Source: Acidobacteriota bacterium (GTDB lineage: Bacteria; Acidobacteriota; JAAYUB01). From it: DNA of 64,000 bases. The stretch's first letter is position 1; the number at the start of each line of letters is the position of its first letter. The translations under genes were made by a program, and so were the position numbers. The stretch covers positions 62,001 through 126,000 of the forward strand of contig JAKQOW010000048.1 of the NCBI GenBank assembly GCA_029565065.1, given 5' to 3'. The notes below the pieces were generated by a model that was given only the letters and a program-made list of their open reading frames with translations, was not told where the DNA came from and made no database searches. Positions 47,868 to 56,173 of the stretch are shown here, in pieces.

Positions 47868-48386
47868 ATGGAAATGACGCTGTTGGCCCTGATTCTCGCC
47901 ATTCAAACGACCGCGATCGTGGTGTTGACCGTCGTCGCGTTCCGCGCCACCCGCAAGCTGGAAGAGAGCGCGCGCAAGCTGGATCGCTTTCTCGAGGATT
48001 CCGCCCCGAAAGTTACCGAGGTTCTGGACGGCATGGGTGAATTCGTGAAGGCCGTCCGCCCGGTGGGCGAGCAGCTTGTGGACATCAGTTTGAACCTCAA
48101 GGAGGTCTTCCAGACGACCCGCGAAACCACCGATGACATCGCCGGTTTCCTCCGCGAGACCACGGCTGCCGCCCGGCAGCAGGTTTCCAAGATCGACAAC
48201 GTTCTGACGGACACCGTCAAGAAGATGGAACTCGTCACCACGTCCATCACCAACAACCTGCTGAACCCGTTGGCGGAGATCTCGGCTGTGGTCAAGGGCG
48301 TACGCGCCACGGTGATGTATCTGCGGGGCGACCGGCGCCACCGGGACGTCAACCAGGCGATCGCCGACGAAGAAATGTTCATCTGA
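47868..48386 (+). CDS. DUF948-domain protein
   Basis: A 172-residue protein: an N-terminal helix (residues about 4-24, LLALILAIQTTAIVVLTVVAF) and a long coiled-coil region (about 30-135) as in DUF948 members, which often follow YtxH genes. Function is unknown; the layout suggests a membrane-tethered coiled coil. A hairpin follows the stop. Confidence 0.82.
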   Translation: MEMTLLALILAIQTTAIVVLTVVAFRATRKLEESARKLDRFLEDSAPKVTEVLDGMGEFVKAVRPVGEQLVDISLNLKEVFQTTRETTDDIAGFLRETTAAARQQVSKIDNVLTDTVKKMELVTTSITNNLLNPLAEISAVVKGVRATVMYLRGDRRHRDVNQAIADEEMFI

Positions 48387-48397
48387 ACGCGACTGCG

Positions 48398-48422
48398 GGG
48401 GGACGCCCGCGCGGCGTCCCCC
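48398..48422. terminator. GC-rich hairpin after the DUF948 gene
   Basis: GGGGGACGCC (48398-48407) pairs with GGCGTCCCCC (48413-48422) around a 5-nt loop. No U tract follows, so it is a structural or weak terminator between convergent genes. Confidence 0.45.
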
Positions 48423-48476
48423 GTCCCCTCACCCGTAAAAACGACTCGCCGGAATTCTGACGACGACGTGCGCCGG

Positions 48477-49250
48477 TCAGCGGCCGGAAACGATGGCTAC
48501 GCCCGAGCTGGTGCCGATCCGCGACGCTCCCGCCTGAATCATCTCCACCGCCGTGGAGTAGTTCCGGATGCCGCCCGAGGCCTTCACCTGCAGGGCGTCA
48601 CCGACCGTCTCGCGCATCAGCCGGACATCGGCCACCGTGGCGCCGCCGGAGGCAAAACCCGTCGACGTCTTGACAAACTGGGCCCCGGCCTTTTTGGACA
48701 GCAGGCAGGCGGTGACTTTCTCGTCCCGGGAGAGCAGGCACGTCTCCAGGATGACCTTGACGATGGCGCCTTGTTCCCGCGCCGCCTGCACGACAGCCCG
48801 GATGTCGCTCTCAACGAAATCCGGCTCGCCGCCCTTGAGCGATCCCACGTTGATCACCATGTCGATTTCGGCGGCGCCGTCTGCGATCGCCCGGCGCGCT
48901 TCCGCGACTTTCAGCTCCGTCACCATCGCCCCGAGGGGAAAGCCGACCACCGCGCATGTCTTGACCGCGGAACCCCGCAGGATCTCGGCCACCAGCGGCA
49001 CCCAGCAGGCGTTCACGCAGACCGCGGCGAATCCGTACTGCAGGGCCTCGCGGGCCAGTTTGACGATGTCGTCGCGCATCGCATCCGGTTTCAGGATGGT
49101 GTGGTCGATCATGCCCGCCAAAGTCGCCGGTTGCGGTCCGCCGGCGGTGGCCGGTGAAGCGGCCGGCCCGGCGGCGCGTCGGGCCAGCTCCCGCATCACC
49201 TCGTCCGTGATGCGGTCGACCAGGCGGTTCAGGTCGGGAACAGGCTTCAT
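48477..49250 (-). CDS. deoC: Deoxyribose-phosphate aldolase with N-terminal extension
   Basis: A 257-residue class-I aldolase that cleaves 2-deoxyribose-5-phosphate to acetaldehyde and glyceraldehyde-3-phosphate. The Schiff-base Lys is K194 in [11 protein letters not shown] and the second Lys is K223 in [16 protein letters not shown] holds the conserved Asp. The aldolase domain begins only at MIDHTILKP (residue 47). Residues 7-25 form an amphipathic helix (Leu7, Leu10, Val11, Ile14, Val18, Leu22) followed by an Ala/Pro/Gly linker (26-43), like a microcompartment encapsulation peptide. The gene starts 3 bp after the rpiB stop, so the two are coupled. Confidence 0.92.
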   Translation of the reverse strand: MKPVPDLNRLVDRITDEVMRELARRAAGPAASPATAGGPQPATLAGMIDHTILKPDAMRDDIVKLAREALQYGFAAVCVNACWVPLVAEILRGSAVKTCAVVGFPLGAMVTELKVAEARRAIADGAAEIDMVINVGSLKGGEPDFVESDIRAVVQAAREQGAIVKVILETCLLSRDEKVTACLLSKKAGAQFVKTSTGFASGGATVADVRLMRETVGDALQVKASGGIRNYSTAVEMIQAGASRIGTSSGVAIVSGR

Positions 49251-49253
49251 GGC

Positions 49254-50051
49254 TCAGTCCTTGAGGTACTTTTTTTCGATCTCACCGATCAGGCGGACGC
49301 GGCGGGCATGCCGCTCCTCACCATACGGAGTTTCCAGCCACGTGCGCACGACGGCCATCGCGTCGGCCGCCTGGAGCATCCGCCCGCCGAGCGTGAGGAC
49401 GTTGGCGTAGTTGTGCTCCCGGCTGTTGCGGGCGGTGGCGGCATCGTAGCAGAGGGCGGCCCGGATCCCCGGCACCTTGTTGGCCGCGATGCAGGAGCCG
49501 ATGCCGGCGCCGTCGACGATGATGCCCAGGTCCTGGTGGTTGTCAGCCACGGCCCGGGCCACCTTGTGGGCAAACTCCGGATAGTCGACGGCACCGTCGG
49601 TGTGGGTGCCGTAGTCGAAGAACGGATATCCCCACTCCTGGAGCCATTGTTTCACCGCCTCCTTCAGCGCAAAACCGCCGTGGTCGGAGCCCACCGCGAT
49701 GGTGGGGCGTCCGGTTTCACCCTCGACGCGCAGCCGAAGCCGGCGCTCGCGGACGACGTCATGAACCAGGGGAGAGACGATCGTGCCCGGTGTGATCACC
49801 ACATCCGTCTGCGGGGCGATTTCCGCCAGGTCGGCGGCGGTGAGCACCTTGCCCGCGAAGCGGAACGCCCGCAGGCGGTTCTCGGCGGACGGCGGCGCCG
49901 GAGCCGATGCCGGGCTCGCAATTGCGGCCGGTGGCGGTGCGGCGGGCGCAGCGGAAACCACCGGTGCAGTGGGCGCAACGGGCGCCTGAACGCGCGCCAC
50001 CTCCCGCCGGACGATTTCCTGGATGAGCTGCCGCAAGGAATCGGGTTCCAT
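49254..50051 (-). CDS. rpiB: RpiB/LacAB-family sugar-phosphate isomerase homologue, extended and with altered active site
   Basis: A 265-residue protein, about 115 longer than RpiB. Residues 6-21 form an amphipathic helix (Leu6, Leu9, Ile10, Ile13, Val14, Val18), 23-56 are an Ala/Pro linker, and about 65-110 resemble the EutQ N-terminal motif (LTAADLAEI, ITPGTIVSPL). The RpiB domain runs from about 117: AVGSDHGGFALK is intact, as are His213 in SREHNYANVL and the Arg tail. The expected catalytic Cys (LICGTG in E. coli) is Asp180 in VDGAGIG; Cys187 is close by. The isomerase may use another base or be a different activity. It begins the rpiB-deoC pair. Confidence 0.85.
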   Translation of the reverse strand: MEPDSLRQLIQEIVRREVARVQAPVAPTAPVVSAAPAAPPPAAIASPASAPAPPSAENRLRAFRFAGKVLTAADLAEIAPQTDVVITPGTIVSPLVHDVVRERRLRLRVEGETGRPTIAVGSDHGGFALKEAVKQWLQEWGYPFFDYGTHTDGAVDYPEFAHKVARAVADNHQDLGIIVDGAGIGSCIAANKVPGIRAALCYDAATARNSREHNYANVLTLGGRMLQAADAMAVVRTWLETPYGEERHARRVRLIGEIEKKYLKD

Positions 50052-50061
50052 ATGTGCCCCT

Positions 50062-50089
50062 ATTATACCGGAGGCTGTCCCGCGAGCAA
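50062..50089 (-). promoter_or_regulatory. Candidate promoter for rpiB-deoC
   Basis: A perfect TATAAT on the minus strand (50067-50062) with TTGCTC (50089-50084) 16 bp upstream. The -10 ends only 10 bp before the ATG, implying a near-leaderless transcript; AGGGG lies between them. Weak because of that geometry. Confidence 0.4.
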
Positions 50090-50111
50090 CTGGAATCCTG
50101 AGGCGGTGGGC

Positions 50112-51746
50112 TCAGCGGTACCAGCCGATCTCCCGAACGTGGAGCCGGCCCGAAAAGCCAGCCACCGCATTCTGACTGCTGATGGTGACAAACAACCCGT
50201 CGATCGCATCGAGCGGCAAGGGCTCGCGGCCGCCTCCCACCCGGTAGAAGCGCCGAAACGGAATGCACACCGGCCGGTCATCCCCATCCGGGCCTGCCCG
50301 GAACGAGGCGTAGTACCAGCGGTCGCCGCTGCGGAGCTCCAGATTGTAGCGCATCTCGGGATCGGACCGGACGTCGAGGTAGACACCCCGGCCGCCGGAC
50401 AAGTCCAACGGCTCCCGCAGCGCCAGCGCGCACCAGCGGGGATTGTCCGGGTTGTCCGGCCGGGTGAGCGTGTACGTGAATTCGCCGTCCGATCCCGCGG
50501 CGGTGAGCGTCGCCGGCGAGACGGTATCGGTCTCCACCCGGAACCGCTTCCAGTCGATGGCGGACCGGGCGGCGGGCGGCGCGGTTTCGTCAACCGGCGG
50601 ATGCGTCCAGCGGTCACCAATCCCGATGGGGTTGGAACAGATCCACGGCACCCCCATTGCCAGTGACGGATGGTCCCGCAGGTACACCTCCACCCGGTAC
50701 ATGCCGTCCGGCGCATCGGCCAGTTCCAGCCGGCCTGCGTCCGTCTGGCGGAAGGGCTCGCCGTCCCGGAACAGGACGGTGCGGGTAGCGTACCCGGACA
50801 CCGCGACCTCGATCTCCAGGTCGGTCCTGCCCGACACGATGCGGCCGGGCGGAATGGTCAGCCCGTCCTGCCGTGCATAGAACTCGAACCGGTCCGGCAC
50901 GGCCGCGGCGCGGATCACCGAGAAAAAATTGCCCCGTCGCACGGCGGCCATCGGATCGCCAGCGTCGGTTCGTCGGATGCCGAGCGCAAGCAATCCGAAT
51001 CCCAGCCGGTACGACGGCACCCGCACCGGCAGTTCCAGAATCGAACGGAATCCGCCGTGGAGGTCCAAGCCATAAAAACCGTATGTCATCCCCCGCGCCA
51101 ACAACTCGTCCCAGCGGCGGATTTCCGCCTGCGGCCGTCGCAGCGCCGGCAGGATGTGAAAATCCCCAAAGGGGGTGGTCATCAGCACGTCGATCTGCTG
51201 GATGACCTCGGCCTGACGCAGGGCGCTGAACAGATTCAGCACCTCGATGCCTTGCGGGTGGAAATCGTCTTCCCAGTAGCGCCAGTTGAATTTCTTCCAT
51301 TCGGGATAGAGCAGAACCGTGAAACCGCCCAGGGTCTGGACGTCAGCGATCGCGTCCGGCGGAAAGGGCGGCAAAACGTAGCGGGGGATCCGGTTCAAAC
51401 CGGCCACCAGCAGATGACCGTCCGGATGGCTGGTTTCCGATCCGCCGCAGAATCGGACGCCACCGACGGTGCGGTCCAGAGCGCCGGCGGCTGGATTGGG
51501 CGAACCGTGATCACCGAGGATCACAAACGAAATTCCCCGATCCCGCGCCGCGGCGGCAATCTCCGGCAAGGTGCCCAGGCCGTCGGAAAACGACGAGTGC
51601 ACATGAAAGGCGCCCCAGCAGTAGGCGCTTTCCGGCAGGGCGGGCGCATCGTCGCCGGAGGCGAGCCAGATCACACAGCCGGCTGCGGCGCCTACGGCCA
51701 GACACACCGCAGCGAGGAGCCAACGGGTGTCGCGGGCCGGCTTCAC
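50112..51746 (-). CDS. CehA/McbA-type PHP metallohydrolase, membrane-anchored
   Basis: A 544-residue protein. An N-terminal signal anchor lies at about residues 10-28 (LLAAVCLAVGAAAGCVIWLA). The PHP domain opens FHVHSSFSDGLGT (near residue 48), then FVILGDHGSPN and GSETSHPDGHLLV, as in CehA-like hydrolases. The C-terminal about 230 residues are beta-rich with a carbohydrate-binding look (VYLDVRSDPEMRYNLELRSGD). It overlaps the DHH gene by 4 bp and precedes rpiB by 60 bp. The substrate is unknown; a phosphoester is likely. Confidence 0.82.
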   Translation of the reverse strand: MKPARDTRWLLAAVCLAVGAAAGCVIWLASGDDAPALPESAYCWGAFHVHSSFSDGLGTLPEIAAAARDRGISFVILGDHGSPNPAAGALDRTVGGVRFCGGSETSHPDGHLLVAGLNRIPRYVLPPFPPDAIADVQTLGGFTVLLYPEWKKFNWRYWEDDFHPQGIEVLNLFSALRQAEVIQQIDVLMTTPFGDFHILPALRRPQAEIRRWDELLARGMTYGFYGLDLHGGFRSILELPVRVPSYRLGFGLLALGIRRTDAGDPMAAVRRGNFFSVIRAAAVPDRFEFYARQDGLTIPPGRIVSGRTDLEIEVAVSGYATRTVLFRDGEPFRQTDAGRLELADAPDGMYRVEVYLRDHPSLAMGVPWICSNPIGIGDRWTHPPVDETAPPAARSAIDWKRFRVETDTVSPATLTAAGSDGEFTYTLTRPDNPDNPRWCALALREPLDLSGGRGVYLDVRSDPEMRYNLELRSGDRWYYASFRAGPDGDDRPVCIPFRRFYRVGGGREPLPLDAIDGLFVTISSQNAVAGFSGRLHVREIGWYR

Positions 51747-52741
51747 GATCCCTCCGCGACGCCCGTGTCGGGCGGTTCGTTCACCCGCCGGATGATCTCC
51801 TGGAATAGCTCATCCAGCAGGCGGTCGCGCTCCGGCTTGTTGCGGGCGTCAAGGCGGGCGCCGGCGGCGTCCGGGTGCCCGCCGCCGATGTTCTTCTGGG
51901 CGAAATACTCGCCCCAATCCACCTGCCGCCCGTCCGGCCGCAGGAAGTTTCGCCCGATGGAAATCGTGACGGCATTCGTCTTGACCTTGTTTTCGAAAAC
52001 GGGGTAGACGCTGAGGACGTAGTCCACGTCCGGGTGATCGATCAGCGCCAGCTTCTTGTCCACCGCGGGCTGGAACTTGAGGCCGGTGAAATCGAGCAGC
52101 AGCAGCCGCCGGTGTCGGTCGCGGGGGTCGAACCGGCCGATCTTGCGCAACACGTCGCGGTTTTGCTCGCTGAGCCGGCTGCGCTCCCGATAGCGGGCGG
52201 CCACGGTTGGTTCGGCGGCGCACTCGGCCAGGGATCGCTGTTCCAGTAGGTCCGCCAGAAACGCATAATAGCGGAAACGGTCCCGCGGTGTCTCGTTGGG
52301 CAGGACCAGACTCTCGTTGACCATCCGGCCGGAAGTCACCCGCAGCCAGTCGTCCAAGTCGGTGAAACTCATCGCGTCGAACTTGTCGATGGCGTCCACT
52401 AGCTCGGCAAAATGATCCGGATAGGCGACACCTTCGGCTTGGTACCAGTTCAGGATGACCCGCGCGCACGACGGGGCCGGCTGTCTCAATCCCGGCAGGC
52501 TGGCGGGATCAATGCCAAGGTAGCCCGGTTCGTCGAAATTCTGTTCGTGGTGGTCGAACCAGACGGCGCACCGCCGGGCATACGGCAGGTCCAGCACGGC
52601 GTCGCGCTCGCCCACCGGCTCTTCGGCCAGGCGCTTCGGCGACGTGAAGCGGATCGCCGCCGGTCGGAAATGATGGGCGAAGATGGCGGCCGAACCGATG
52701 CCGTCAAAATCGTCATGTGTATAGACCACCTCGATGGACAT
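51743..52741 (-). CDS. DHH-family phosphoesterase
   Basis: A 332-residue cytoplasmic phosphoesterase. The metal motif DDFDGIGSAAI (near residue 10) and VWFDHHEQNF (near residue 62) are clear; a DHHA1-like C-terminal GGGHPDAAGA motif near residue 290 closes the active site, as in NrnA/RecJ-type enzymes. Possible substrates are short oligonucleotides, pAp or cyclic dinucleotides, not resolvable here. It overlaps the CehA-like gene downstream by 4 bp. Confidence 0.85.
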   Translation of the reverse strand: MSIEVVYTHDDFDGIGSAAIFAHHFRPAAIRFTSPKRLAEEPVGERDAVLDLPYARRCAVWFDHHEQNFDEPGYLGIDPASLPGLRQPAPSCARVILNWYQAEGVAYPDHFAELVDAIDKFDAMSFTDLDDWLRVTSGRMVNESLVLPNETPRDRFRYYAFLADLLEQRSLAECAAEPTVAARYRERSRLSEQNRDVLRKIGRFDPRDRHRRLLLLDFTGLKFQPAVDKKLALIDHPDVDYVLSVYPVFENKVKTNAVTISIGRNFLRPDGRQVDWGEYFAQKNIGGGHPDAAGARLDARNKPERDRLLDELFQEIIRRVNEPPDTGVAEGS

Positions 52742-52796
52742 GCGTGCGCCTTCTGGTTTGGATTTGGATTCAGCTCCGACAGGTTGTCTCTCCGCG

Positions 52797-54827
52797 CTAT
52801 GCCGTGCTGTGCACCAGCATGGCGATCAGGTAGGCGGTGCCCAACGCCAGCAACAGCAGGCTAAGCCCGATGGCGAGGGTGCCGGACGACCAGCCCGCAC
52901 CGGGAGTCTCCGCCTGACGGGACCGCCAGGCACGCCGCAGGGAGAGGGGGCCCAGCACAAAGGTGTTCAGCATCAGGGGCGCGGTCAGGAACCAGGACGA
53001 CTGCAACCAGGCATCGAGGCTTTGGATATGGCTGGCGGCCTCCTGAAACCGCGCCCATCCCTCGGGGCCCCGGATCGCCTGGAATGCGACCATGATGATG
53101 TCCAGCCCCCGGGTCACCAGCAGCAGCACCGTTCCCACCAGACCGAGGATAGCTCCGGTGAGCGCCGTGTATCGGTCATGGGCGGCCGGCTCTTCGCTGA
53201 CGGCGCGTCCGCGCAGGCGAGAATGGATGACCCCGTAGCCGGCGTAGATCACAAAGCCGAAATTCAGCCAGGCGGCGAAACGAAGCCACGAGGTGGGGGG
53301 GAGATAGTAGATCAGGTACAGGCAGGAAATGATTCCCAGCACGGGGAAGATGTAATTCCGCGCCAAGACGAATACCACGGCTGTCACCCCGAGGATGATC
53401 AGCTTGGTCGGGATCGAAAACGCGAAGAGCGACAGGCCGAGAGCGAAGGCGATGTAGAGCCCGATCGTCCAGCCCCACCCGCCCGGCACCCGGAACGACC
53501 GCGCCCGTTCGGGATCGCGTTTGCGGAGCACAATGATGCCGCTGCACACCAGGATGAACGCGAACAGCGTGCCGATGTTCGTCAGGTCCACCATCTCGTC
53601 GATGCTGGCGATGGCCGAGAAGAATGCGACGAAGGCACCCGTCATCAGGGTGGCCACGTGGGGGGTGCGGAAGCGGGGGTGGACCTTCTGGAACATGGCG
53701 GGAAGCAGCCCGTCCCGGGCCATGGAGAAAAAGATGCGAGGCTGGCCCATCTGGAACACCAGCAGAACCGCCGTGTGGGCGATCACCGATCCCAGCGCCA
53801 CGATGCCCACCGCCCAGCCCAGGTGGGGGATGGCGTGTTCCAGGGCCATGGTGAGGGGCTCGGCCTGCTCCGTGGCCAGTTTGGTCCGGAGATCCGGGTA
53901 GGAGATCAGGCCGGTGAAGACGGCGGACACGATCACGTAGAAAAACGTGCAGAGGATCAGCGAGCCGATGATGCCGATGGGCAGGTTGCGCTTCGGATTG
54001 CGGGTTTCCTCGGCGACCGTGGACACCGCGTCGAAACCGATGTACGCGAAGAAGACGATGGCCGCGCCCGCGCTGATGCCCGCCCAGCCGTTCGGCGCGA
54101 ACGGGGCCCAGTTCTCCGGCTGGACCCACTTCAGCCCCACTACGATGAAGAAGGACAGCACCAGGATCTTGATCCCCACCATGATTGCGTTGAAACGGGC
54201 GCTGCCGCGGATCCCCGTCACCAGCACGACGGAAATGGCCGCCACGATGAGCACGGCCAGCAGATTGAAGACGATGGGAATTCCGAACACGTGGGGCGCG
54301 TCCCGGAACACGGTCGATTGCCCCGCCGCATCGACGATGCGGGCGGCGGTCCGATAATCCATGGAGAGCCAGTCGGGGATGATGACGCCGAGTCCGCGCA
54401 GCAGGGTCTTGAAATAGTTCGCCCAACTGATAGCCACGGCGATATTGCCCACCGCGTACTCGATGATCAGGTCCCAGCCGATGATCCAGGCCACGATCTC
54501 GCCCAGGGTGACGTAGGAGTATGTGTAGGCGGAGCCGGAGATGGGGACCATCGATGCGAACTCGGCGTAGCAGAGCGCCGTGAACCCGCAGACGACCGCG
54601 GTGATAATGAACGAGATCATCAGGGCGGGCCCCGCCCCGGGCCGGTAGGCGTCGCCCGCCGCGGCGGTGCCGATGGTGGCGAAAATGCCGGCACCAATGA
54701 TGGCGCCGATCCCGAGCATGATGAGGTGGACCGGACCCAGCGCCCGATTCAACCGGTATTCCGGTTTCTCGGCGTCAACCAGGATCTGGTCGAGGGATTT
54801 GACCTGGAAGAGCTTTTTCAGCGACAT
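52797..54827 (-). CDS. APC-superfamily amino-acid permease (cationic amino-acid transporter type)
   Basis: A 676-residue inner-membrane permease with about 12-14 helices. GIGAIIGAGIFATIGTAA (near residue 43) is the APC substrate-site signature, and SGSAYTYSYVTLGEIVAWIIGWDLIIEYAV follows in the third and fourth helices. The C-terminus carries two extra helices after a hydrophilic linker (residues about 560-675), as in CAT-type transporters. ATG 54827 is chosen over an in-frame GTG at 54833. Its substrate is not determined. It may be its own transcript, with a -10 box 110 bp upstream. Confidence 0.9.
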   Translation of the reverse strand: MSLKKLFQVKSLDQILVDAEKPEYRLNRALGPVHLIMLGIGAIIGAGIFATIGTAAAGDAYRPGAGPALMISFIITAVVCGFTALCYAEFASMVPISGSAYTYSYVTLGEIVAWIIGWDLIIEYAVGNIAVAISWANYFKTLLRGLGVIIPDWLSMDYRTAARIVDAAGQSTVFRDAPHVFGIPIVFNLLAVLIVAAISVVLVTGIRGSARFNAIMVGIKILVLSFFIVVGLKWVQPENWAPFAPNGWAGISAGAAIVFFAYIGFDAVSTVAEETRNPKRNLPIGIIGSLILCTFFYVIVSAVFTGLISYPDLRTKLATEQAEPLTMALEHAIPHLGWAVGIVALGSVIAHTAVLLVFQMGQPRIFFSMARDGLLPAMFQKVHPRFRTPHVATLMTGAFVAFFSAIASIDEMVDLTNIGTLFAFILVCSGIIVLRKRDPERARSFRVPGGWGWTIGLYIAFALGLSLFAFSIPTKLIILGVTAVVFVLARNYIFPVLGIISCLYLIYYLPPTSWLRFAAWLNFGFVIYAGYGVIHSRLRGRAVSEEPAAHDRYTALTGAILGLVGTVLLLVTRGLDIIMVAFQAIRGPEGWARFQEAASHIQSLDAWLQSSWFLTAPLMLNTFVLGPLSLRRAWRSRQAETPGAGWSSGTLAIGLSLLLLALGTAYLIAMLVHSTA

Positions 54828-54937
54828 GCCCACTCGTGTGACCCGCTGGATTATCCGCCGAACCAGTCCCGGCCGGGGCGATGTCCCGGCTCCACGATTG
54901 CGCCACCCATCATCTCAACACGACTAGCAGGCTGGCC

Positions 54938-54943
54938 ATTATA
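54938..54943 (-). promoter_or_regulatory. Candidate -10 box for the amino-acid permease gene
   Basis: Perfect TATAAT on the minus strand (54943-54938), 110 bp upstream of the permease ATG. The -35 hexamer at 17-bp spacing (ATGGCC) is poor. Confidence 0.35.
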
Positions 54944-55007
54944 CCACCGCCGCAACGCAAGGCCATATATTTTTGAAGCACATCCGGCACTTGCCGGGGA
55001 AAATCTG

Positions 55008-55036
55008 TTGGCTTGGATTCCTGGATCGGGTATAAT
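55008..55036 (+). promoter_or_regulatory. Sigma70-type promoter for the unknown gene and pduS-like gene
   Basis: TTGGCT (55008-55013) and a perfect TATAAT (55031-55036) are spaced by 17 bp; the ATG lies 30 bp downstream of the -10. Divergent from the amino-acid permease promoter. Confidence 0.65.
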
Positions 55037-55066
55037 TTGACAAATAACGCACTCAATGGGGAATTC

Positions 55067-56173
55067 ATGGTTCAAGAAACGGATTCCAGGGCGGAATACC
55101 ACATCATTTTCTACGACAATTCCGACTCCAACCACGACCTGCTGCCACAGACCAAGATCGCCTTGTTTGCGAAGAAAGTCGACCCGATGCCGGGCAATAT
55201 CGATGCGCGGATCTACCAGGCGTACCTGAATCCCTACCTCATCCTCAGCGGGATGATCATCAAGGATGTCCTGGCCAAAAAAAACATCAAGGTGCTGATC
55301 AACTCGTTCTACAACTACCTCAAACCCACCCGTTACGACATGCTGGTGTTGGACAAGACCAAGCTGATCCACACGTTTTCATCCGTGGAGGAGTTTTTCT
55401 ACGACATCCTGTATCCGGACGACAAGGGCAAAACCCGGCCGCTGGAGCGCACCCCTCTCCGGGACCCGTCGTTCCTCGGCGGCACCATGTCCAACACGCA
55501 GTTCATCCGCGAGAATCCCGCCCAGGCCGACGCCGGCCTGGCCGATCGCATGAAAACCAATCTGGACGTGGGTTTCCAGATTTTCCATTTCGAGAAGGTG
55601 TACACCATCTTCGACCGGCTGAACAACATCGTCATCCCCGAGGACAAGGCCATCACGGCGGTCAAAGAAGATCCCGAGATGAAGAAGCACATCATCAAGG
55701 TCGATCTGAAGAAGTACTCGGTGGCGTCGCTGGACGAAGTTGCGTTCCAGAAGAGCAAGATCTACTCGCTGCGCGGCCATTACCTGATCGGCCGCACGTT
55801 TTACAACAATACGGACATCGAGTCAGCCACTTACTTGATCGTGGAAAAGCCGCACGTGATCAACACCTTGGAGCTGTGCACCAACACCAAATGGATCAAC
55901 ATGATGGTGAAGAACTTCATTGACACGTCCCCCATGACCGATGATCGTGAAATCATCAACCTGGTCTACCCCCAGGTGCAGGGCAAGCATATCCAAAATT
56001 TTCTCGGGCTTTCCCCGGCGCTGCGGATTCCCTTCCTGAACAAGGACTACATCCTTGTGGACAAGGAGTGTCTCAAAGAGGATACGGCCGCAGCCATGCT
56101 GGTTCCTCCTCGCAAGTTCGTCGCCAACATGTATGAAGCCAAATACTTCCTGGACATCATCCAAAAAGACTAG
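55067..56173 (+). CDS. Protein of unknown function
   Basis: A 368-residue protein that I do not recognise. It has no signal peptide or membrane helix. The sequence is mixed alpha/beta, fairly rich in Lys, Asn, Asp and Tyr, for example AEYHIIFYDNSDSNHD at residues 9-24, YDMLVLDKTKLIH near 100 and the RGHYLIGRTFYNNTDI segment near 240. A proline/leucine-rich C-terminus (LSPALRIPFLNKDYILVDK) ends the protein. It starts at ATG 55067 after TGGGGA, driven by a good promoter. It precedes the PduS-like gene with overlap, so the two are co-transcribed. Function cannot be inferred beyond that association. Confidence 0.7.
   Translation: MVQETDSRAEYHIIFYDNSDSNHDLLPQTKIALFAKKVDPMPGNIDARIYQAYLNPYLILSGMIIKDVLAKKNIKVLINSFYNYLKPTRYDMLVLDKTKLIHTFSSVEEFFYDILYPDDKGKTRPLERTPLRDPSFLGGTMSNTQFIRENPAQADAGLADRMKTNLDVGFQIFHFEKVYTIFDRLNNIVIPEDKAITAVKEDPEMKKHIIKVDLKKYSVASLDEVAFQKSKIYSLRGHYLIGRTFYNNTDIESATYLIVEKPHVINTLELCTNTKWINMMVKNFIDTSPMTDDREIINLVYPQVQGKHIQNFLGLSPALRIPFLNKDYILVDKECLKEDTAAAMLVPPRKFVANMYEAKYFLDIIQKD

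Noticed and set aside
52734..55040. 768-residue open frame on the plus strand over the amino-acid permease
   Set aside because: Shadow of a membrane-protein gene; the strongly charged, repeat-like sequence is what the antisense of hydrophobic helices gives.
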